Part shown: one piece after another, positions 1 through 5,537 of the stretch
Position numbering within the stretch: position 1 is the first letter of the stretch
Layout: every line of letters begins with the position of its first letter
NCBI GenBank assembly: GCA_025450495.1
Contig: JANWHI010000147.1
Coordinates: forward strand, 1 to 5,537
Direction of reading: 5' to 3'
DNA from: Candidatus Dormiibacter sp.
GTDB taxonomy: Bacteria > Chloroflexota > Dormibacteria > UBA8260
DNA length: 5,537 bases
Notes under the pieces: model-generated
The model's database searches: none
What the model was told of the DNA's origin: nothing
What the model saw: only the letters and a program-made list of their open reading frames with translations
Made by a program: the position numbers and the translations under genes

Positions 1-1412
<1,412 letters not shown>

Positions 1413-1420
1413 CCACTGAG

Positions 1421-1464
1421 GTGTGGGAGAGCCGGGCGCCGCAGCGCTCGGCTCTCACCCGCAC
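1421..1464. terminator. GC-rich hairpin between convergent genes, likely bidirectional terminator
   Basis: Bases 1427-1439 pair with 1444-1456 to form a 13-base-pair stem (one G-T wobble) closed by a four-base loop at 1440-1443. Less perfect pairing can extend it outwards, with GTG at 1421-1423 matching CAC at 1462-1464. It lies 14 bases after the stop of the plus-strand propeller gene and about 20 bases past the stop of the minus-strand biotin carrier gene, the expected place for a shared terminator. Neither side has a T-tract, which is common for hairpin terminators in high-GC actinobacteria, so termination itself is inferred from position and stem strength. Confidence 0.7.
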
Positions 1465-1475
1465 ATGGAATCCGG

Positions 1476-1688
1476 CTACTCGACGACGGCGACGGTCTGC
1501 CCCTCCTGGACGACCTCCCCCTCACGCACCAGGATCTCCTTGACTGTCCCGGTGATCGGCGAGGTGATCGGGATCTCCATCTTCATCGACTCGAGGATCA
1601 TGAGCGTGTCATCCTCCTCGACCTGCTGGCCCACCTCGGTGACGACCTTCCAGAGGTTGCCGACAAGCTCAGCCTTCACCTCCGCCAT
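1476..1688 (-). CDS. Small stand-alone biotin/lipoyl carrier protein (BCCP-like, TB7.3 type)
   Basis: This 70-residue protein is a single biotinyl domain. The canonical biotinylation motif ESMKMEI is at residues 33-39, with Lys36 the predicted site of biotin attachment. The usual second half follows: Pro40, a TSPITGTVKEI segment, then EGEVVQEGQ leading to the last strand. Length and layout match the mycobacterial biotinylated protein TB7.3, about 71 residues. The covalently bound biotin would carry carboxyl groups for an acyl-CoA carboxylase; a biotin ligase must add it. No carboxylase or ligase gene lies in the window, so its partner is unknown. The start is ATG at 1688-1686, with a perfect AGGAGG six bases upstream (1695-1700). 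The frame stays open further upstream, but that part is arginine- and histidine-rich antisense translation of the neighbouring RDD gene and is not protein-like. MKM favours biotin over lipoate. Confidence 0.93.
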   Translation of the reverse strand: MAEVKAELVGNLWKVVTEVGQQVEEDDTLMILESMKMEIPITSPITGTVKEILVREGEVVQEGQTVAVVE

Positions 1689-1694
1689 GCCTGC

Positions 1695-1700
1695 CCTCCT
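1695..1700 (-). promoter_or_regulatory. Strong ribosome binding site AGGAGG of the biotin carrier gene
   Basis: On the minus strand AGGAGG sits six bases before the ATG. It fixes the start of the short biotin carrier and argues against the much longer upstream extension of the same frame. It is the strongest Shine-Dalgarno site in the window, which fits high translation of a small carrier protein. Confidence 0.85.
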
Positions 1701-1724
1701 GACGCCGCGGGACTGCGGATGGCC

Positions 1725-1730
1725 ATGGTA
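1725..1730 (-). promoter_or_regulatory. Candidate -10 box (TACCAT) of the biotin carrier gene
   Basis: On the minus strand TACCAT fits the actinobacterial TAnnnT -10 pattern. It would start transcription near 1718, giving a leader of about 30 bases that contains the AGGAGG site. No clear -35 box is seen. The hexamer lies in the left half of an imperfect inverted repeat (1721-1744). The call rests on pattern and spacing only. Confidence 0.3.
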
Positions 1731-1765
1731 ACCGCGCCGTGGCCGCGTGGTCGCGGTGGCTGTGC

Positions 1766-1771
1766 CACGAT
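1766..1771 (+). promoter_or_regulatory. Candidate -10 box (CACGAT) for leaderless RDD/SpoIIM transcript
   Basis: CACGAT differs from the TAnnnT consensus only at its first base and ends seven bases before GTG at 1779. A transcript starting about seven bases after the box would begin at or one base before that GTG, giving a leaderless mRNA, and no Shine-Dalgarno sequence is visible. The box overlaps the right arm of a small perfect inverted repeat (GTGGC-TGT-GCCAC, 1756-1768), which might serve as an operator. No -35 box is recognised. Confidence 0.3.
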
Positions 1772-1778
1772 GGCGGGC

Positions 1779-2546
1779 GTGAGCACCGGCCATCACGACA
1801 TGCTCAGGGTGAGCACGTCCGACAACGTTGGCATCGGCTACGACATCGCCGGTCTCGGCAGCCGCACCATCGCGCAAATCAACGACACCCTGATCGTCGG
1901 CGTGGTCATCCTGGCGGTGAACATCGGCTTGGCCGGCGCCCTCGGTGCCGGCAACGTGCAGGACCGGCCACTGCTGATCCTCGCCATCGCGGGGGTCGAG
2001 CTGTTCGTTTACGTCGGCTACTTCATGGCCTGTGAGATGGTCACCGGAGGCCGTACCCCGGGCAAGGCCGCCGGTCACCTCCAGGTGCTCGACATCTCCG
2101 GCGCCGCCCCGACCCGCGGTCAGCTGCTCATCCGCAACATCGCCCGCGTGGTCGACATCCTCGGGGTGGGCGTCGTGGTGATGTTCTGCAGCCGGCACTC
2201 CCGCCGCGTCGGCGACTTCCTTGCGGGCACCGTCGTGGTCCGGGTGCGCCCGACCGCCGCGTTCGCCGCGGCGAGTCCGCCACCGCCGGTGATGCTGCGC
2301 ACGCCCGACGCCGGGCCGGTCATCGACGGCGTCGACCGTCTCGGCGGCCGTGAGCTGGCAGCGATCCGCACCTTCCTCAGCAGGCCGGGGCTGACGCCTC
2401 CTCTGCGAGCGCGGCTGGCGGGCGACATGGCCGCCAGGCTGCTCGACCGCATGCAGATGCCTGCGGGTGCGCCGGAAAGGCTGTGGCCACCGGAGCTGTT
2501 CCTGGAACGCCTCTACCTGCAACTCCAGGGTCGCGGGCTGCGGTGA
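1779..2546 (+). CDS. RDD-family integral membrane protein
   Basis: This 255-residue protein, counted from GTG 1779, carries a typical RDD domain. The first signature is GLGSRTIAQINDTLI at residues 25-39, with Arg29 and Asp36, running into a first membrane helix (about 34-56). A second helix follows (about 65-85). Then comes the GGRTPGKAAG signature (90-99) and a LIRNIARVVDILG segment (117-129), leading into a third hydrophobic stretch (about 127-137). The domain ends with RRVGDFLAGTVVV (142-154). Residues 156 to the end form a soluble tail with a proline run and a helical RELAAIRTFL-type segment, as often seen in RDD proteins paired with SpoIIM-like partners. The family's biochemical role is not settled; some members have been linked to transport. 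The start is uncertain: GTG 1779 fits a leaderless transcript, ATG 1800 begins just before the conserved region, and ATG 1719, 1725 or 1770 would add unlikely residues. The stop overlaps the next start by four bases. Confidence 0.88.
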   Translation: MSTGHHDMLRVSTSDNVGIGYDIAGLGSRTIAQINDTLIVGVVILAVNIGLAGALGAGNVQDRPLLILAIAGVELFVYVGYFMACEMVTGGRTPGKAAGHLQVLDISGAAPTRGQLLIRNIARVVDILGVGVVVMFCSRHSRRVGDFLAGTVVVRVRPTAAFAAASPPPPVMLRTPDAGPVIDGVDRLGGRELAAIRTFLSRPGLTPPLRARLAGDMAARLLDRMQMPAGAPERLWPPELFLERLYLQLQGRGLR

Positions 2547-3541
2547 CCGTCGAGGCATTCATAGCCGCCCGGCGCGCGCGCTGGCACGAGCTCGAGACGA
2601 TGCTCAGGCAGAGCCGGCGGGGACGGCTTCGCGACATCCCGGCAGCCCAGCTCGAGCGCTTCGGCGCGCTCTATCGCGAGGCGGCCAGTGACCTGGCCAT
2701 CGCGCGGCGCGACTTTGCCGATGACGCCATCACCGTCTTCCTCAACAATCTCTGCGCTCGCGCCCACCCGATGCTGTTCCGATCGACGCCGCTGCGCGCC
2801 CACGACCTTGTGCTTCGCTTCCTGGTCGGCGTACCGCGTGCCTTCAGGGAGCGACGAACGTACGTCCTGGCGAGCCTCGGGCTGCTGCTCGCCGGCGCGA
2901 TCGCCGGCTGGCTGGCCGTCGACCTGAGACCGGACCTGCGTGCATCGCTGATCCCCGCCTCGGGTTTCGATCAGCTCGCTCGCGGCCAGCTCAACACCCT
3001 GCCCAACGCGCCCCTGCTCGGCACGGTGATCATCACCAACAACATCAAGGTGGCCGCCGTCTGCTTCCTGGGTGGCGCGCTCGCCGGCCTGCCCACCGCG
3101 TTCATCCTCGCGACCAACGGGTGGATGCTCGGAACCATCGCCGCCGCGGTGCACCAGGGTGGCTACGACCTTGCCTTCTGGTCGCTGATCGTGCCGCACG
3201 GCGTGCTGGAGCTGAGCATCATCGTGATCGCCGGTGCTGCGGGGCTGTACATCGGCGACGCCATCCTGCGACCGGGGCTGCTGAGCCGCAGCGAGGCTTT
3301 CACCAGGGCGGCCCTGAGCTCGCTCGGCCTCGCCGCCGGGGCAGCGTCCCTGCTGATCGTGTCGGGGCTGGTCGAGGCCTACGTATCACCGTCGGGCCTG
3401 CCGGCGGGTGTGAAGCTGCTGGTTGGGGCCGTGGCTGGGGTGGCCCTGTACAGCTGGCTGCTGCTGGCCGGGCGGCCGTCTCCACGCCGGCGCGAGGTGC
3501 ACGACGCCCACCCGGGCGCGGCCTCGCGGTACGCGTCGTAG
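2543..3541 (+). CDS. SpoIIM-like (DUF95) multi-pass membrane protein
   Basis: This 332-residue protein belongs to the stage II sporulation protein M family. Residues 1-100 are a soluble helical region beginning with an FIAARRARWHELE segment. A helix follows at about 108-126, then a loop, then the family core: ITNNIKVAAVCFLGG (164-178), GLPTAFILATNGWMLG (182-197) and PHGVLELSIIVIAGAAGLYIG (218-238). Further helices cover about 256-278 and 288-310, with a short basic tail. The family is named after a protein needed for engulfment in Bacillus, but homologues are widespread in bacteria that do not sporulate, so this is not evidence of sporulation. The start is GTG at 2543, overlapping the RDD stop as GTGA, a sign of translational coupling. 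The frame is open upstream from 2483, but those residues overlap conserved RDD coding and look like shadow sequence. RDD and SpoIIM-like genes are often neighbours, usually with MoxR and DUF58 genes, which are absent here. Confidence 0.88.
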   Translation: MTVEAFIAARRARWHELETMLRQSRRGRLRDIPAAQLERFGALYREAASDLAIARRDFADDAITVFLNNLCARAHPMLFRSTPLRAHDLVLRFLVGVPRAFRERRTYVLASLGLLLAGAIAGWLAVDLRPDLRASLIPASGFDQLARGQLNTLPNAPLLGTVIITNNIKVAAVCFLGGALAGLPTAFILATNGWMLGTIAAAVHQGGYDLAFWSLIVPHGVLELSIIVIAGAAGLYIGDAILRPGLLSRSEAFTRAALSSLGLAAGAASLLIVSGLVEAYVSPSGLPAGVKLLVGAVAGVALYSWLLLAGRPSPRRREVHDAHPGAASRYAS

Positions 3542-3544
3542 ACT
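3539..3544 (+). promoter_or_regulatory. Candidate -10 box (TAGACT) upstream of ispH
   Basis: TAGACT matches the TAnnnT pattern and overlaps the stop codon of the SpoIIM-like gene. It ends ten bases before the ispH ATG, which would put the transcription start about four bases before that ATG. No Shine-Dalgarno sequence is seen in the 13-base gap, which fits a near-leaderless message. Read-through from the upstream pair is equally possible, and a -35 box is not obvious. Confidence 0.3.
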
Positions 3545-3554
3545 GGACCTCGAG

Positions 3555-4460
3555 ATGGAGGTTGTCCGCATCACCCCACGCGGCTACTGCCACGGCGTGG
3601 TCGAGGCGATCCGGATCGCCAAGCGCGTCGGCAGCGAACGTGCACCCGGCGAGCAGGTGACCATGCTCGGCTACCTGGTCCACAACGAGCACGTCACCCG
3701 CGAGCTCGAGGAGCACGGCGTGGCACTCGTGGACGCCCCCGACCGGATGAAGGGCTTGGGCCAGATCGAGTCGGGCACGGTGGTCTTCACCGCGCACGGC
3801 ATCTCGCCGCAGGTGGTGGCGGAGGCGCAGCGCCGCGGCCTCAAGGTCGTCGACGCCACCTGCAGCGACGTCACCCGTACCCATGACCTGGTGCGGCGGC
3901 TGACCGGCGAGGGCTACCACGTCGTCTACATCGGCAAGCGCGGCCACCCCGAACCGGCCGGCGCGCTCGGCGTCGCTCCCGACGACACCACCCTGGTGGA
4001 GCGCATCGAGGAGGTGGACCAGCTGGAGTTCCCCGCAGGCACCCGGCTCGCCGTGACCTGCCAGACCACCCTCTCGATGTGGGACACCAAGGCGATCATC
4101 GACCGCCTGGTCGAACGGTTCCCGGACATCGCGGTCCACAACGAGATCTGCCTGGCCACCCAGGAGCGCCAGGAGGCCGCCGTCCTCGCGGCCACCGACG
4201 TCGACTGTGTGGTGGTGGTCGGGAGCGCGCGCAGTAGCAACAGCCTTCGCCTCGTCCAGGTCGTGGAGGAGCGGGCCGGCAAACCGGCGTTCCTCGTCGA
4301 CACCGCGGCGGATGTGCGGCCCGAGTGGTTCGCCGGGATGCAGCGGATCGGCGTGACCGCCGGGGCGAGCACGCCAACCCAGCTCACCCGCGCGGTGATC
4401 GCCACCATCGAGGCCCTGCCGGCACCGCAAACGGACGCGCAGCCGGTTCCGCACCGCTGA
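3555..4460 (+). CDS. ispH: 4-hydroxy-3-methylbut-2-enyl diphosphate reductase (IspH/LytB)
   Basis: This 301-residue cytoplasmic iron-sulphur enzyme reduces HMBPP to isopentenyl and dimethylallyl diphosphate, the last step of the MEP isoprenoid pathway. The three cluster cysteines are Cys12 (GYCHGV), Cys103 (DATCSDV) and Cys199 (EICLATQERQ). Substrate-binding residues are also in place: His43 (LVHNEHV), His81 (FTAHG), His131 and Glu133 (GHPE), Thr171 (QTTLS), Ser227-Ser228-Asn229 (SSNS) and Ser272 (TAGAST). Length is normal for the family. ATG 3555 is chosen because the protein then begins MEVVRITPRGYCHG, as short IspH proteins do; an upstream in-frame extension would overlap the SpoIIM-like gene. 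The sequence follows the Bacillus pattern (PRGYCxGV, THDL, GKxGHPEP, GVAPD) more than the usual actinobacterial LytB, which has GYCAGVDRAV. Two oddities are serine after the cluster cysteine, where proline is usual, and SARSSNS in the phosphate-binding loop. Neither removes a catalytic residue, so it should be active. Confidence 0.96.
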   Translation: MEVVRITPRGYCHGVVEAIRIAKRVGSERAPGEQVTMLGYLVHNEHVTRELEEHGVALVDAPDRMKGLGQIESGTVVFTAHGISPQVVAEAQRRGLKVVDATCSDVTRTHDLVRRLTGEGYHVVYIGKRGHPEPAGALGVAPDDTTLVERIEEVDQLEFPAGTRLAVTCQTTLSMWDTKAIIDRLVERFPDIAVHNEICLATQERQEAAVLAATDVDCVVVVGSARSSNSLRLVQVVEERAGKPAFLVDTAADVRPEWFAGMQRIGVTAGASTPTQLTRAVIATIEALPAPQTDAQPVPHR

Positions 4461-4499
4461 CAATCTCGTCTCGGCCCGGCCGCGGTGACGGCGCGCGGG

Positions 4500-4505
4500 T
4501 AGGAT
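4500..4505 (+). promoter_or_regulatory. Candidate -10 box (TAGGAT) for a leaderless transcript
   Basis: TAGGAT matches TAnnnT and is followed by exactly six bases before GTG at 4512, so transcription starting seven bases after the box would begin on the G of the start codon. This is the classic leaderless spacing of actinobacteria, and no Shine-Dalgarno sequence is visible in the 51-base gap after ispH. It is the best-placed of the leaderless candidates here and decides the GTG start of the next gene. Confidence 0.45.
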
Positions 4506-4511
4506 CGGGGC

Positions 4512-4970
4512 GTGCACCTCAGCTTTGCCGAACGCAGCCTACCCATGACCATCCGGGTGTGCCGTTCGCTGGTGTGGACCCAGGCTGCCTTCGTGATCCT
4601 GGGCGGGGCCTTCGTGATCCTCGCGGCGACAGTCCTCGGCGGCAGCAACCAGATCCCCTTCCACGGTGACACGCTCAGCGGCGCCGGCGCCGCGACGCTC
4701 GGCTTCGTGTACGTGGCGGCCGGGCTGGTGCTTGTCTACCTCAGCTTCGAGCTCGGCCGGCTGGGGTGGTGGGCGCGGAATGTCCTGGTCGGCGCCCAGG
4801 TCATCCTGGCCGTGCTCCTTCTCTTGCGTGCCTTCGACCTCTCCGTCTCGACGGTGCTGAACATGCTCTTCTGCGTGGCCATCGTCGGCCTGCTCTATGC
4901 GCCTGACACGAGGCGCGCTCTGGAAGGGGCGGCGTTGTCGCGACGCCCCGGCACCACCGACTCCGCCTGA
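4512..4970 (+). CDS. Small four-helix membrane protein of unknown function
   Basis: I do not recognise the family of this 152-residue protein. Four hydrophobic stretches suggest membrane helices at about residues 21-43, 58-80, 90-108 and 112-130, with a short N-terminus and a polar C-terminal tail. The loop between helices 2 and 3 is basic and tryptophan-rich (GRLGWWARN), and helix 4 ends in LLYAPDTRRALEG, so by the positive-inside rule both ends probably face the cytoplasm. The YxxDTxxRAxxxG type of ending is common in small actinobacterial membrane proteins. GTG 4512 is preferred because of the TAGGAT box placed for a leaderless message; ATG 4545 (residue 12) also leaves the first helix intact. 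It lies 51 bases after ispH and 72 bases before a protein of similar layout, which looks like a diverged duplicate. It has no recognisable catalytic or metal-binding motif. Confidence 0.72.
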   Translation: MHLSFAERSLPMTIRVCRSLVWTQAAFVILGGAFVILAATVLGGSNQIPFHGDTLSGAGAATLGFVYVAAGLVLVYLSFELGRLGWWARNVLVGAQVILAVLLLLRAFDLSVSTVLNMLFCVAIVGLLYAPDTRRALEGAALSRRPGTTDSA

Positions 4971-4991
4971 CTTCGCCGCCGGGCTCTCCCA

Positions 4992-4997
4992 TACACT
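4992..4997 (+). promoter_or_regulatory. Candidate -10 box (TACACT) of the last gene
   Basis: TACACT fits TAnnnT and would start transcription near 5004, giving a leader of about 39 bases that contains the AAAGGAG ribosome site. Its last two bases are the first two bases of a perfect inverted repeat (4996-5015), so the predicted start site lies in the loop of that repeat. No convincing -35 box is seen about 17 bases upstream. Confidence 0.35.
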
Positions 4998-5015
4998 GCC
5001 GCCAGGCCGCGGCAG
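4996..5015 (+). terminator. Perfect 7-base inverted repeat: hairpin terminator or operator
   Basis: CTGCCGC at 4996-5002 is the exact reverse complement of GCGGCAG at 5009-5015, with a six-base loop. It lies 25 bases after the stop of the upstream membrane protein gene, so it may end that transcript. It also overlaps the candidate -10 box of the next gene, so it could instead be a repressor site or a leader hairpin. There is no T-tract. The symmetry is plain to see; its role is not settled by sequence. Confidence 0.4.
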
Positions 5016-5026
5016 CACCCGGCCAG

Positions 5027-5033
5027 AAAGGAG
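5027..5033 (+). promoter_or_regulatory. Ribosome binding site AAAGGAG of the last gene
   Basis: AAAGGAG lies nine bases before GTG at 5043 and fixes that start. Together with the AGGAGG of the biotin carrier gene, it contrasts with the plus-strand genes at 1779, 3555 and 4512, which lack a visible Shine-Dalgarno site. Confidence 0.75.
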
Positions 5034-5042
5034 CAAGCAACG

Positions 5043-5498
5043 GTGCCGAACACGGCGACCCTCCCGCCCGGGGTCAGCGCCACCCGGGTGATCGCATTCG
5101 TCCAGGGCGGGCTCGGCATGCTCAGCGGCCTCCTCCTCGTCTTCGGCGGAAGCTCCATCGCCACGGCCAGTGGCCTGACCGCAAGCGCGGGCGCCGCGGT
5201 CGTGCTCATCGGCGTGCTGGTGCTGGCCGTCTCAGGCCTGCTCATCTGGGGGGGCCTCCTCCTCGGCAGCCTGTCCGCCAAGGCGCGGATCGGCGTGCTC
5301 ATCTACGAGTGGCTGGCTCTGGCTCTCGGGCTGGTGGGCCTGCTCCACCCGAGCCTGGGAATCGTCAGCCTGGTCCTGGCCGGCGTGGCCATCTACTACC
5401 TGCAGTTCGATACCCAGACCAGGACGGCTTTCGCAGCCGGTGGTCTGGACCGGCCGGGCACGCCGCCGGCAGGCCCCTTGGACGCCGGCACCTCCTGA
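5043..5498 (+). CDS. Small four-helix membrane protein of unknown function, likely duplicate of the preceding one
   Basis: I do not recognise the family of this 151-residue protein. Hydrophobic helices lie at about residues 16-36, 49-75, 83-101 and 104-120, followed by a polar, proline-rich tail of about 30 residues. The loop between helices 2 and 3 carries Lys80 and Arg82 and the tail is polar, so both ends are probably cytoplasmic. Helix 4 ends in IYYLQFDTQTRTAFAAG, which parallels the VGLLYAPDTRRALEG ending of the gene before it. Overall length, helix order and the AGAA segment before helix 2 also agree. I infer divergence from a tandem duplication, though identity is low. The start is GTG 5043, supported by AAAGGAG nine bases upstream. 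The coding region contains a run of seven Gs (5248-5254), a possible slippage or base-calling weak point, although the frame remains open across it. No enzyme motif is visible. Confidence 0.75.
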   Translation: MPNTATLPPGVSATRVIAFVQGGLGMLSGLLLVFGGSSIATASGLTASAGAAVVLIGVLVLAVSGLLIWGGLLLGSLSAKARIGVLIYEWLALALGLVGLLHPSLGIVSLVLAGVAIYYLQFDTQTRTAFAAGGLDRPGTPPAGPLDAGTS

Positions 5499-5522
5499 GG
5501 GCCGAGCACTCTGGCGACCACA

Positions 5523-5530
5523 CCCCCCCC
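5523..5530. repeat. Run of eight C bases after the last gene
   Basis: A homopolymer of eight C bases lies 25 bases past the last stop codon. No hairpin or gene is seen in the final 39 bases. The run may be natural or may mark uncertain base calling close to the window edge. Confidence 0.6.
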
Positions 5531-5537
5531 ACCGCCG

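Noticed and set aside
2483..2542. Earlier ATG for the SpoIIM-like protein
   Set aside because: It would overlap the RDD gene by 64 bases and add a Pro/Gly/Ala-rich segment unlike the family's N-terminus; GTG 2543 with the GTGA overlap is a normal coupled start.
1689..2558. Upstream extension of the biotin carrier frame to a 360-residue protein
   Set aside because: The extra part is antisense to the RDD gene and not protein-like, while a perfect AGGAGG sits six bases before the internal ATG at 1688.
1779..3541. Sporulation gene cluster, suggested by the SpoIIM-like protein
   Set aside because: SpoIIM-like (DUF95) proteins are common in non-sporulating bacteria, and no other sporulation gene is present.
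3423..3554. N-terminal extension of IspH
   Set aside because: The extra 44 residues overlap the SpoIIM-like gene and are rich in Trp, Arg and Cys. IspH normally starts close before the GYC motif, as it does from ATG 3555.
3300..4517. Long minus-strand open frame (405 codons) opposite ispH
   Set aside because: It lies wholly opposite the SpoIIM-like and ispH coding sequences, is rich in Arg, His, Gly and Asp as expected for antisense translation of high-GC genes, and shows no recognisable domain or ribosome site.

Overview
This is a very GC-rich bacterial window with heavy use of G/C at third codon positions, frequent GTG starts, possible TAnnnT -10 boxes close to start codons, and a stand-alone small biotin carrier protein of the mycobacterial TB7.3 type. 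Together these suggest an actinobacterium or a neighbouring high-GC lineage. The IspH is closer to the Bacillus-type sequence than to the usual actinobacterial one, so a deep-branching actinobacterial class or a Dormibacterota/Chloroflexota-like relative remains possible. No species can be named from the sequence alone.

Layout: (a) 1-1412, + strand: the C-terminal 469 residues of a secreted beta-propeller protein with Asp-box (BNR/sialidase-like) repeats, ending in a Gly-Asn repeat tail. Its N-terminus lies outside the window. (b) 1413-1475: a strong GC-rich hairpin between two convergent genes. (c) 1476-1688, - strand: a 70-residue biotinyl/lipoyl carrier protein with a perfect AGGAGG ribosome binding site. 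(d) 1689-1778: a short divergent control region with small inverted repeats. (e) 1779-3541, + strand: an RDD-family membrane protein and a SpoIIM-like (DUF95) membrane protein joined by a 4-base GTGA stop/start overlap. (f) 3555-4460: ispH (lytB), the last enzyme of the MEP isoprenoid pathway, 13 bases behind the SpoIIM-like gene. (g) 4512-4970 and 5043-5498: two small unrecognised four-helix membrane proteins with parallel layouts, probably diverged tandem duplicates. The last 39 bases hold no gene.

The RDD and SpoIIM-like genes form one translationally coupled unit, and in other bacteria such pairs sit beside MoxR ATPase and DUF58 genes, neither of which is in this window. ispH may be read from the same transcript, from its own near-leaderless promoter, or both. 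The biotin carrier needs a carboxylase and a biotin ligase encoded elsewhere. There is no RNA gene, mobile element or CRISPR array here, and I found no convincing new multi-gene system. The most worthwhile leads are the probable tandem duplicate membrane proteins, the IspH lineage and its DATCS variant, and the cysteine-paired, Gly-Asn-tailed secreted propeller.
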